This document shows positions 1 to 6,877 of a DNA stretch of 7,473 nucleotides, in pieces; the first letter of the stretch is position 1; every line of letters begins with the position of its first letter. The translations under genes were made by a program, and so were the position numbers. The notes beneath the pieces are model-generated. The model worked only from the letters and a program-made list of their open reading frames with translations, did no database searches and was not told where the DNA came from. The DNA lies in contig CAJJOX010000107.1 in NCBI GenBank assembly GCA_905193485.1, positions 1-7,473 on the forward strand, read 5' to 3'. Source of the stretch: an uncultured Porphyromonadaceae bacterium. GTDB lineage: Bacteria > Bacteroidota > Bacteroidia > Bacteroidales > Muribaculaceae.

Positions 1-1
1 G

Positions 2-1213
2 TACGTGGCCGGTGCCGCATCGACCGGTCTTGACGGACTGTATGTGCTCCATTCCACATCCGGCGTTTCCATGACCTACACGGCATCCGGCGCCGCATCC
101 GATGTCAGGGTAGTAACTTTCGGCTCCCAGGGAGCCGCGTTCGAAACCGAAGCCGATCCATCAGCCATCAGCCGCAGCGGCAATGAAGTGACGGTCACCG
201 CACTTCTACCCGACACGGGATATGGATTCATCGAAAACGGACGCACCTCATATTATTGGATCGTCGACTACTCCCGGCACCCGTTCAACGTCACCGACAT
301 CCGGCTCGCCGCCGATCAGGATTGCGGTCGCACTTTCTTTCAGGCCGACGGCTCGGCACCGCGTATGACATACTATTCCATCACGGGACGCGCACTCGAA
401 ATCGACCGCGGAATATCACTGATCTACAACACACTGACGCCCGACACCGAAAACATGCGTTACATAACCGCACAGACTTCTGTCGAATTACCATTTATCG
501 ACGGCATCTTCAGTGCACCCGCTCCCCTTTGCGACACCCGTTTCGAACTGTCCGGCGACCGTTTCCTCCGCGAATGGGACGAAGAAGAGACCATAACAAC
601 TTCAACCGTTCAGGCCACAACCGTCGAGTGCATGACAAACGCCACCCGGTCCAAGACCACGGCCGACAACGAGCTTAAAACCGACGAACCGCTCGGCGGC
701 TCCGCGCCGGTCGATATATCTTTTTCGGCGGCCATAACCGACGCCGCCATATTCACCCAATGGCAGATGGCACGCGATGAAGAATTCGAGGATATAATCT
801 ACCGCACCTCTGATCTTGATTTCGAATACACATTCACCGATATGGGCACGACATACGTCCGGTTCACTGCCGCGAATGCCGCCGGTGACTGCACTGCCTA
901 CGGTGACACCTACAGCGTCTACATCGGCGAATCGGCCCTCCGGTGTCCAAACGCATTCTCGCCTGGCGCCAGCGAAGGCGTCAACGACGAATGGCGCGTA
1001 TCCTACAAATCAATCATCAGCTTCGAATGCTATATATTCAATCGGTGGGGCGAAAAAATGGCCGAGTTTCATGATCCCGCGCAAGGATGGGACGGACGAT
1101 ACAAAGGAAAACTCGTCCCGGCCGGTGTCTATTACTATGTGATCAAGGCTCGCGGCTCCGATGGAAAAGACTACAATCTCAGCGGCGACATAAACATCCT
1201 GCGCTACAAATAA
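2..1213 (+). CDS. CHU_C (gliding motility-associated C-terminal) domain protein, 5' end missing
   Basis: This is the C-terminal part of a larger protein. The frame is open to the left window edge, and the first possible start (GTG at 5) has no signal peptide after it, so the true start probably lies outside. Numbering from the GTG, about 402 residues are visible. Residues 1-230 are beta-rich, Thr/Ser/Ala-rich sequence that I do not recognise. Residues about 234-308 look like an Ig/PKD-type fold. Residues 314-400 match the CHU_C domain: CPNAFSP with a following GVNDEW, then FNRWGEK, GWDGRYKGK, VPAGVYYYVI and a final strand ending NILRYK. In Bacteroidota this domain is the type B sorting signal of the type IX secretion system, so the protein is probably exported to the surface or medium. 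In species lacking a full type IX system it also occurs on proteins of unknown fate. The cargo function is unknown. The next gene starts 58 bases downstream on the same strand. The family call is firm; the export route is inferred. Confidence 0.85.
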   Translation, partial: YVAGAASTGLDGLYVLHSTSGVSMTYTASGAASDVRVVTFGSQGAAFETEADPSAISRSGNEVTVTALLPDTGYGFIENGRTSYYWIVDYSRHPFNVTDIRLAADQDCGRTFFQADGSAPRMTYYSITGRALEIDRGISLIYNTLTPDTENMRYITAQTSVELPFIDGIFSAPAPLCDTRFELSGDRFLREWDEEETITTSTVQATTVECMTNATRSKTTADNELKTDEPLGGSAPVDISFSAAITDAAIFTQWQMARDEEFEDIIYRTSDLDFEYTFTDMGTTYVRFTAANAAGDCTAYGDTYSVYIGESALRCPNAFSPGASEGVNDEWRVSYKSIISFECYIFNRWGEKMAEFHDPAQGWDGRYKGKLVPAGVYYYVIKARGSDGKDYNLSGDINILRYK

Positions 1214-1271
1214 TCACTCTCCTGCCTGTCATTTCCACAAGCCATTTGTTTCTCCTTAAGACTGCTTCGAT
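1214..1271 (+). other. Short intergenic gap, no promoter or terminator recognised
   Basis: This 58-base gap separates the CHU_C gene from the transglycosylase gene. It has no exact TAnnTTTG box, no hairpin followed by a T-run, and no purine-rich Shine-Dalgarno sequence before the ATG at 1272, which is common in Bacteroidota. The absence of signals is compatible with read-through from the CHU_C gene, but a weak promoter cannot be excluded. Confidence 0.4.
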
Positions 1272-2207
1272 ATGTCAACACGAATTTCCGTCATATTAAT
1301 TCTGCTTTTTGCCCTCTTTACCGGCTCAGCGACGGCCTCCGACCACAAAGACCGGCCGGCCGGCGTAGTCAACCCTGTCGTTCCCAAAAAAGTGCGCTTC
1401 GCTGACAAAGACGTTTCGCTCGACCGTTTCGATATGTATGAGAGGCTTGACCGCGAACTGACAGCCATGAGTTTCACTCACGGCAACACCCTTCTCACCA
1501 TCAAACGCGCCAACCGCTATTTTCCCATAATCATACCCATTCTTCGCCGCGAGGGATTGCCGGAAGATCTCGCATATCTGGCATGCATCGAAAGCACCCT
1601 GAATCCACGTGCAGTTTCAGGGGCAAAAGCTGCCGGACTCTGGCAGTTCATGCCGGCCACGGCCAAAGAATATGGCCTTGAGGTGAACGATTATGTCGAC
1701 GAACGTTTCGATCCGGTGAAATCCACCGAAGCCGCCTGCCGATATCTGCGGACGGCCTACGGAAAATACGGCAACTGGGAGTCGGCCGCCGCTTCCTACA
1801 ACGGCGGCATGGGTCGGATCAGCTCCGAGCTGGCTTCCCAACAAGTGTCCACAGCCTACGATCTTTGGCTTACCGACGAAACATCACGCTACATGTTCCG
1901 GCTTCTCGCCATGAAAATGATCATGGAACATCCCTCTCGCTACGGATTTCATCTCAAATCCGAACAGTTGTATCAGCCGCTCGAAGGTGAAACAATCGAA
2001 GTTTCCGAGCCTGTCGAAAGCTGGCCCGAATGGGCGCGGGAGCATGGCATCTCTTTCCTCACCCTCCGCGAGGCGAATCCCTGGATAAGAGCCAAGTCAC
2101 TGCCTAACAAATCAGGCAAGACATACCGGGTATTGGTGCCTGACGAACATTCTCTCTATCGCTCCAAACAAAAGAAACACGTTTTCAACCACAACTGGAT
2201 TGACTGA
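1272..2207 (+). CDS. Secreted lytic transglycosylase, SLT/MltD-like
   Basis: This enzyme should cleave the MurNAc-GlcNAc bond of peptidoglycan non-hydrolytically, giving 1,6-anhydro-MurNAc ends during cell-wall remodelling. The 311-residue product begins with a hydrophobic stretch (about residues 5-20) ending GSATA-SD, a plausible signal peptidase I site, so it should act in the periplasm. The SLT domain spans about residues 85-200. It carries the catalytic Glu107 in [12 protein letters not shown], the GLWQFMPAT motif (122-130) and the SYNGGMGRI motif (175-183), in the order expected of MltD/Slt-type lysozyme folds. The C-terminal part (about 245-290, with [26 protein letters not shown]) is a short segment like the tail of Bacteroidota MltD-like proteins. 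No complete LysM repeat array is visible, unlike E. coli MltD. The start at 1272 is chosen because it directly precedes the signal peptide. The stop overlaps the first uvrA start by one base, so the two are likely co-translated. Confidence 0.92.
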   Translation: MSTRISVILILLFALFTGSATASDHKDRPAGVVNPVVPKKVRFADKDVSLDRFDMYERLDRELTAMSFTHGNTLLTIKRANRYFPIIIPILRREGLPEDLAYLACIESTLNPRAVSGAKAAGLWQFMPATAKEYGLEVNDYVDERFDPVKSTEAACRYLRTAYGKYGNWESAAASYNGGMGRISSELASQQVSTAYDLWLTDETSRYMFRLLAMKMIMEHPSRYGFHLKSEQLYQPLEGETIEVSEPVESWPEWAREHGISFLTLREANPWIRAKSLPNKSGKTYRVLVPDEHSLYRSKQKKHVFNHNWID

Positions 2208-5065
2208 TGAGCACACCACGACAAAGCATCGAAGGCGACGACCGCATGACAAGGCTCGAAATCCTTGGTGCGAGAGTCCACAACCTTAAAAACATTGACG
2301 TGAGCATTCCGCTCGGCCGCCTCACTGTCATAACAGGCCTGAGCGGCAGCGGCAAATCGTCACTCGCTTTCGACACAATATATGCCGAAGGACAGCGCCG
2401 CTACATCGAAACGTTTTCAGCCTATGCCCGAAACCTCCTCGGCAATCTCGAGCGTCCCGATGTCGACAAAATCACCGGATTAAGTCCGGTCATCGCTATC
2501 GAGCAGAAAACCGTCAACCGCAATCCTCGCTCCACGATAGGCACCACGACGGAAATCTACGACTTTCTGCGACTGCTATATGCCCGTGCGGCAACAGCTG
2601 TAAGCTATCTTTCCGGCCAACCGATGGTCCGCTACACCGAAGAGCGCATCGTCGAACTGATTCTCGAACGTTTCGCCGGCAAGAAAATCTACATTCTTGC
2701 TCCGCTCGTCCGAAACCGCAAAGGACACTACAAGGAACTATTCGAAAGCATCCGGCGCAAAGGATATCTCACTGTGCGCACCGACGGCGAACTTCGTGAG
2801 ATCACTCCGGGACTGAAACTCGACCGTTACAAAAACCACTCCGTCGAAGTGGTGATCGACCGGCTGAAAGTTTCCGGGAAAGACCGGACACGCCTGCGCG
2901 AAACCGTCAGCGAAGCTCTCAGACAAGGTGAAAAACAACTGATGGTCTACGATGTGGATGCCGACGAGATCTTCCATTTTTCCCAACAATTGATGGATCC
3001 CGTCACCGGACTCTCCTATCGCGAACCGGCTCCTCACAATTTTTCCTTCAATTCCCCGCTGGGAGCATGTCCGCGCTGCAAAGGGCTGGGAGAGGTCAAC
3101 ATCATCGACCGCGACAAAGTGATTCCCGACAGCAGCCTCTCTATTCATGCCGGCGGCATAACACCGCTTGGCAAATATCGCAACTCCATGATTTTCTGGC
3201 AAATCGAAGCCATTTGCAAAAAATACGGATGCACTTTGAAAACACCCCTGGCCGATTTGCCCGAGGAAGCTATCGATGAAATTTTCAACGGCACTGACGA
3301 ACGCCTGAAAATCGAAAATGCCACAGCCGCCACATCCAACTATTTCATGCCCTACGAAGGACTTGTAAAATACATCGAAACGATGCTCGATGACGAAACG
3401 GAAGGCGCGGTGACCCGTCGCAAAGGCGAACGTTTCTTCACTCGCTCCGTCTGTCCCGAATGCGATGGCCGACGTCTTAACCGCGAGGCTCTGAGCTTCT
3501 TCATCGACGGACGCGACATTGCGCAGCTTTGCCGCATGGATATCTCCGAACTTTACGACTGGACGCAGTCGGTCGAGCAGCGACTGTCACCCACACAGGC
3601 CGTGATAGCTCGCGAGATTCTCAAAGAAATACGTTCCCGTCTCGGCTTCCTCGTTGATGTCGGATTGGGCTATCTCTCCCTCGACCGTCGCTCGGCGACA
3701 CTCTCGGGCGGTGAAAGCCAGCGCATACGTCTGGCAACTCAGATTGGCTCCGAGCTGGTCAATGTGCTTTACATCCTCGACGAACCCAGCATCGGTCTGC
3801 ATCAGCGCGACAATCACCGCCTCATCTCGTCGCTGCGACAATTGCGCGACCTCGGCAACTCGGTGATTGTAGTCGAACACGACCGCGACATGATGCTGTC
3901 GGCCGACTATATCGTCGACATCGGCCCCCGGGCCGGACGGCGCGGCGGCGAAGTCGTATTTCAGGGGACTCCGGCAAAAATGCTTAAAAGCGGCACCCTG
4001 ACGGCCGACTACCTCAACGGCACGCGAATCATACCTGTCCCCGATACACGCCGCAACGGCAACGGACGTTTTATTACGCTCGCCGGAGCTTCCGGCCACA
4101 ATCTCCACGACGTGACCCTGCGGCTGCCGCTTGGCACGCTGACCGTAGTGGCGGGTGTGTCGGGCAGCGGAAAATCGAGCCTCATTGCCGGCACACTTCA
4201 GCCGATTCTCAGCTCACATTTCTATCGATCTCTCACAAAGCCGCTACCTTTCACATCGATTGACGGACTGGAAAACATCGATAAAGTGGTGACCGTCGAT
4301 CAGACCCCGCTCGGACGTTCGCCACGTTCAAATCCGGCCACCTACACCGGAGTGTTCACCGACATACGCAATCTTTTCGTCGGACTCCCCGAAGCACGCA
4401 TCCGGGGCTATAAACCGGGACGGTTCTCATTCAACACCGCCGGCGGACGATGCGAAGCCTGCTCGGGCAACGGATACCGCACAATCGAGATGAACTTCCT
4501 CCCCGATGTTCTTGTGCCGTGTGAAGTATGCGGCGGCCGCCGATATAACCGCGAAACACTCGAGGTGCGCTTCAAAGGAAAATCAATCGCCGACGTACTC
4601 GACATGACAATCAACCAGGCCGTCGAGTTCTTCGAAAACGTACCGTCCATACTCCGGAAAATAAAAGTGCTGCAGGAAATTGGCCTGGGATACATCAAAC
4701 TCGGCCAGCCGTCGTCCACACTCTCCGGCGGCGAGAACCAACGCGTGAAACTGGCCACCGAACTCGCACGGCGCGATACCGGGCGCACCCTCTTTATCCT
4801 CGACGAGCCTACGACCGGCCTGCATTTCGAAGATATAAAAGTGCTTTTGGGCGTCTTCAACCGCCTCGTCGACAAAGGCAACACAGTCCTCGTCATCGAA
4901 CACAACCTCGATGTGATACGGGCTGCCGACTATGTCATCGACATGGGGCCTGGTGGAGGTGCCGACGGAGGACGCATCATGGCTGAAGGCACACCCGAAC
5001 AGGTTGCCGCAGGCTCTTCGCCCACGGCCGAATATCTCCGCGCCGAATTGCAGCACAGACCGTAA
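2207..5065 (+). CDS. uvrA: UvrA, excinuclease ABC subunit A (Bacteroidota subtype)
   Basis: UvrA is the damage-sensing ABC ATPase dimer of nucleotide excision repair; it loads UvrB onto DNA lesions in the cytoplasm. The 952 residues are full length. The N-terminal half has Walker [10 protein letters not shown] (44-52), the [21 protein letters not shown] block (104-124), signature LSGGESQR (499-506) and Walker B LYILDEP (521-527). The C-terminal half has Walker [10 protein letters not shown] (650-658), signature LSGGENQR (839-846) and Walker B LFILDEP (862-868). The C-terminal zinc site is intact (Cys749, Cys752, Cys772, Cys775), and a CPEC pair sits at 416-419. The N-terminal zinc site keeps only its second pair (Cys288, Cys291); the first pair is replaced by Asp264-Pro-Val-Thr267. 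Start: ATG 2207 overlaps the preceding stop (TGATG), but ATG 2246 ([14 protein letters not shown]) matches the usual UvrA N-terminus better, so either may be used. Bacteroidota often carry two UvrA-type proteins, so this may be one of a pair. Confidence 0.96.
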   Translation: MSTPRQSIEGDDRMTRLEILGARVHNLKNIDVSIPLGRLTVITGLSGSGKSSLAFDTIYAEGQRRYIETFSAYARNLLGNLERPDVDKITGLSPVIAIEQKTVNRNPRSTIGTTTEIYDFLRLLYARAATAVSYLSGQPMVRYTEERIVELILERFAGKKIYILAPLVRNRKGHYKELFESIRRKGYLTVRTDGELREITPGLKLDRYKNHSVEVVIDRLKVSGKDRTRLRETVSEALRQGEKQLMVYDVDADEIFHFSQQLMDPVTGLSYREPAPHNFSFNSPLGACPRCKGLGEVNIIDRDKVIPDSSLSIHAGGITPLGKYRNSMIFWQIEAICKKYGCTLKTPLADLPEEAIDEIFNGTDERLKIENATAATSNYFMPYEGLVKYIETMLDDETEGAVTRRKGERFFTRSVCPECDGRRLNREALSFFIDGRDIAQLCRMDISELYDWTQSVEQRLSPTQAVIAREILKEIRSRLGFLVDVGLGYLSLDRRSATLSGGESQRIRLATQIGSELVNVLYILDEPSIGLHQRDNHRLISSLRQLRDLGNSVIVVEHDRDMMLSADYIVDIGPRAGRRGGEVVFQGTPAKMLKSGTLTADYLNGTRIIPVPDTRRNGNGRFITLAGASGHNLHDVTLRLPLGTLTVVAGVSGSGKSSLIAGTLQPILSSHFYRSLTKPLPFTSIDGLENIDKVVTVDQTPLGRSPRSNPATYTGVFTDIRNLFVGLPEARIRGYKPGRFSFNTAGGRCEACSGNGYRTIEMNFLPDVLVPCEVCGGRRYNRETLEVRFKGKSIADVLDMTINQAVEFFENVPSILRKIKVLQEIGLGYIKLGQPSSTLSGGENQRVKLATELARRDTGRTLFILDEPTTGLHFEDIKVLLGVFNRLVDKGNTVLVIEHNLDVIRAADYVIDMGPGGGADGGRIMAEGTPEQVAAGSSPTAEYLRAELQHRP

Positions 5066-5074
5066 CGCGCCACA
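5066..5074. other. Nine-base convergent gap between uvrA and the mannanase gene
   Basis: Only nine bases separate the uvrA TAA (5063-5065) from the mannanase TAG (read on the minus strand, 5077-5075). No hairpin with a T-run lies in the gap or in the nearest coding ends, so termination from either side must happen inside the opposing gene or depend on Rho. Confidence 0.8.
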
Positions 5075-6349
5075 CTATTTGCCGCCGCGGACTTCTCGCG
5101 TCAAAATGCCGATCGTCGACGCATCTGTCGAAAACACACCATACATGCCCTGCGGTTCATGAGCCGGATCGCACAGATAATCAGCTCCCGGATGCCACAT
5201 TGGCGGATTGGCGGCGCCGTCGGCGCGGCCGAGCCCGTTCCAACCCCAGAAGTTGAGTCCCGAAATGCGCGGATCATGTGCGAAACGCCTGAGCAAATGC
5301 TCATAATATACATCACGAGCCGAGGTCCCGGCCTCGGAAGAGAAAGCAAAACCGTCGCGGGGATAACCGAATTCCTCTATCACCAATGGCTTCTTTGCCG
5401 TTGACATAGCCTCTATATGGAGATCGATATAACGGTCGCTCAACTCGATGGCGCGACCCACGTGGGCCTCCACCGAATCGCGCGATGCCCATCCCCAGTT
5501 GGTGGGCCACAGATGTATGCAGGCATAATCTATCTCCGGCATGGAATGGATACGCCGCCATAGGTCAAGATCCGATTCACAGCCATAAAGGCCTTCGCTT
5601 CCGGTTGAGATCAGATGATTGGGATCAGCCGATCGTATGGCTCTCGCCATTTCGGCAATCCATTCAGCCAGCGCTTCTTTACCTTCATCGCTGAATGCAC
5701 GTGGTTCATTGCATATCTGCCATGCCATCAATGCCGGCGATTCGGCGTATGGCTTCCCGGTCACACTGTTGATGCGCGACGCCATGAAACGTGCGTGCTC
5801 GACCGCCATCCGGCGTGCCGACTCGTTGAGCACAAAACGGCTCACATGATCGACATATTCGCGGTAGCCGTCGATGCCCGGAACGGGAGCTACTCCCTCA
5901 CCCGACCATTGCAGATATGATCCATAGCCTCCGCTCCATTCCCACGCATTGGTGAGATAGACCACCGCATGCATGTCGCGACGCTCAAGCTCCGCCATAA
6001 AGCGGTCAAGTCCCGTGAGAAGGATGTCGTTATATTTGCCCGGAGCTGTCTGAAGCACCGGAGCTATATGATGCGGCAATCCCTCAGGCCCTTCCGCACC
6101 GGCGAGCACACGCAGATTGTCGAGCCCGAGCGCATGCAGCGAGTCGAGTTCTTTGGTAAGGCGTTCATGATCGCCCCACGGACCATCGGCAGCAAGTATC
6201 GGGCCATACCAAAAATTAGTGCCAACAAAACGATACACCGTGTCGTCATGTCGGAATGTGCCGTCGGATGCGACGGTTATATATGGCGATGAGCTGCATA
6301 GCGACGTGACGGCCACTACTGCCGCCGCTGCGGCCGGCATCAGTTTCAT
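5075..6349 (-). CDS. Secreted GH5 endo-beta-1,4-mannanase (GH5_7-like)
   Basis: This is predicted to hydrolyse internal beta-1,4-mannosyl bonds of mannan, glucomannan or galactomannan. The 424-residue product starts MKLMPAAAAAVV, a short signal peptide with Cys18 after TSL; that could be a lipoprotein Cys, but Leu at -1 is a poor lipobox. The GH5 barrel follows: FVGTNFWYGP (41-50), the LDNLRVLAG strand with Arg80, LTNAWEWSGGYGSYLQW (132-148), the acid/base Glu215 in WQICNEPR, the HLWPTNWGW loop (279-287), probable nucleophile Glu326 in VIEEFGYPRDG, and FWGWNG (367-372) on the last strand. These are typical of GH5_7 mannanases. There is no carbohydrate-binding module or extra domain. The start at 6349 is chosen because its ATG overlaps the peroxiredoxin stop (ATGA) and opens a signal peptide; the reading frame extends upstream to 6493, but that part is antisense-like noise within the peroxiredoxin frame. 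No SusC/SusD genes are visible nearby, so there is no sign of a polysaccharide utilisation locus. The substrate is inferred from family resemblance. Confidence 0.88.
   Translation of the reverse strand: MKLMPAAAAAVVAVTSLCSSSPYITVASDGTFRHDDTVYRFVGTNFWYGPILAADGPWGDHERLTKELDSLHALGLDNLRVLAGAEGPEGLPHHIAPVLQTAPGKYNDILLTGLDRFMAELERRDMHAVVYLTNAWEWSGGYGSYLQWSGEGVAPVPGIDGYREYVDHVSRFVLNESARRMAVEHARFMASRINSVTGKPYAESPALMAWQICNEPRAFSDEGKEALAEWIAEMARAIRSADPNHLISTGSEGLYGCESDLDLWRRIHSMPEIDYACIHLWPTNWGWASRDSVEAHVGRAIELSDRYIDLHIEAMSTAKKPLVIEEFGYPRDGFAFSSEAGTSARDVYYEHLLRRFAHDPRISGLNFWGWNGLGRADGAANPPMWHPGADYLCDPAHEPQGMYGVFSTDASTIGILTREVRGGK
6346..6349 (-). promoter_or_regulatory. ATGA stop/start overlap, peroxiredoxin to mannanase
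   Basis: On the minus strand the four bases ATGA hold the mannanase start (6349-6347) and the peroxiredoxin stop TGA (6348-6346). This arrangement usually means translational coupling by ribosome re-initiation. It is the main support for the mannanase start chosen here. Confidence 0.85.
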
Positions 6350-6798
6350 AGACCGAGTATCTGCTGTGCGTGATCCTTGGTCTTGATCTGCTTCGGACCG
6401 AACACATGAGTGATGACACCGTCCGGGCCGATCAGATATGTTGTGCGCAACGTGCCCATATAAGTGCGCCCGTACATCTTTTTCTCGCCCCACACTCCCA
6501 TCTCTTCCTGCAAGCGATGGTCGCAGTCCGCTATAAGCGGAAACGGCAGATCATGCTTGGCGATGAACCGTTGATGCGAGGCGGCGCTGTCGCTGCTCAC
6601 GCCGACTATCTCATAGCCCTGCGCACGCAGTGCGTCTATATTGTCGCGGAGCGAGCACGCTTCTGCCGTGCAGCCCGAAGTATTGTCCTTGGGATAAAAA
6701 TAAAGCACAAGTTTGTGCCCTGCATAGTCGCTAAGGCGTATTTCCAGGCCGTTCTCGTCCCGACCGAGAATCTCAGGAGCTTTGTCACCGATATTCAT
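6346..6798 (-). CDS. bcp: Thioredoxin-dependent peroxiredoxin, Bcp/PrxQ family
   Basis: This enzyme reduces hydrogen peroxide and organic hydroperoxides using thioredoxin in the cytoplasm. The 150-residue length is normal for the family. The N-terminus MNIGDKAPEI is the usual AhpC/TSA-like opening. The strand LVLYFYPKDNTSGCTAEACSLRD holds the peroxidatic Cys43 and, five residues later, the resolving Cys48: the atypical 2-Cys CxxxxC arrangement of PrxQ. Further family marks are VGVSSDSAASHQRF (65-78), LPFPLIAD (84-91), the GRTYMGTLRTTYLIGPDG block (110-127) and a C-terminal ILGL. There is no signal peptide. It is the first gene of a leftward pair: the mannanase start overlaps its stop. A TAACTTTG box lies 32 bases upstream of the start, followed by an A-rich leader without a Shine-Dalgarno sequence. 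The identification is secure; the symbol bcp is by family. Confidence 0.95.
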   Translation of the reverse strand: MNIGDKAPEILGRDENGLEIRLSDYAGHKLVLYFYPKDNTSGCTAEACSLRDNIDALRAQGYEIVGVSSDSAASHQRFIAKHDLPFPLIADCDHRLQEEMGVWGEKKMYGRTYMGTLRTTYLIGPDGVITHVFGPKQIKTKDHAQQILGL

Positions 6799-6829
6799 TT
6801 CTGTTCTTTTGTTTATGGTTGCTGTTTCG

Positions 6830-6837
6830 CAAAGTTA
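6830..6837 (-). promoter_or_regulatory. Candidate Bacteroidota -7 box for bcp (TAACTTTG)
   Basis: Read on the minus strand this is TAACTTTG, an exact match to the TAnnTTTG consensus of the primary sigma factor in Bacteroides and relatives. Transcription would start near 6823, giving a leader of roughly 25 bases before the ATG at 6798. No TTTG is present 19-21 bases upstream, so it rests on the -7 match and its position. Confidence 0.55.
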
Positions 6838-6850
6838 TAACAAAAAGTAT

Positions 6851-6858
6851 TATATTTG
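6851..6858 (+). promoter_or_regulatory. Candidate Bacteroidota -7 box for the helicase gene (TATATTTG)
   Basis: TATATTTG matches TAnnTTTG exactly. Transcription would start near 6865, leaving a leader of only about 12-15 bases before ATG 6878, ending in an A-run. The only -33-like candidate is TTTC at 6825-6828, 22 bases away, which is weak and slightly too far. Confidence 0.55.
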
Positions 6859-6877
6859 TGTCTGCTATATTAAAAAA

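Larger units (their letters stand above)
6799..6877. promoter_or_regulatory. Divergent promoter region between bcp and the helicase gene
   Basis: This 79-base gap is visibly AT-rich compared with the flanking genes and separates two outward-reading genes. It holds one -7 box per strand, 13 bases apart, listed separately. Neither has a good -33 TTTG partner at the usual distance. Both start codons are preceded by A-rich leaders, as is usual in Bacteroidota. Confidence 0.7.

Noticed and set aside
256..1142. Alternative plus-strand frames within the CHU_C gene (256-678, 816-1142)
   Set aside because: Their translations are Arg/His-rich or Pro/Thr-rich noise, while the main frame carries a conserved C-terminal domain.
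2738..5056. Long minus-strand frames inside uvrA (for example 3202-2738, 4108-3587, 4905-4408, 5056-4583)
   Set aside because: They lie antisense to a fully conserved UvrA, their translations show no domain or signal, and long antisense frames are expected from the GC-biased codon use.
5075..6349. The mannanase as part of a polysaccharide utilisation locus
   Set aside because: No SusC, SusD, sensor-regulator or second glycosidase gene lies in the window; its only operon partner is a peroxiredoxin.
6350..6493. 48-codon upstream extension of the mannanase reading frame
   Set aside because: It lies inside the peroxiredoxin gene in another frame, is basic and low in hydrophobic residues, and would bury the signal peptide; the ATG at 6349 with ATGA coupling is far better.
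6370..6840. 156-codon plus-strand frame opposite bcp
   Set aside because: It is a shadow of the conserved peroxiredoxin gene and crosses its promoter; there is no recognisable protein family.
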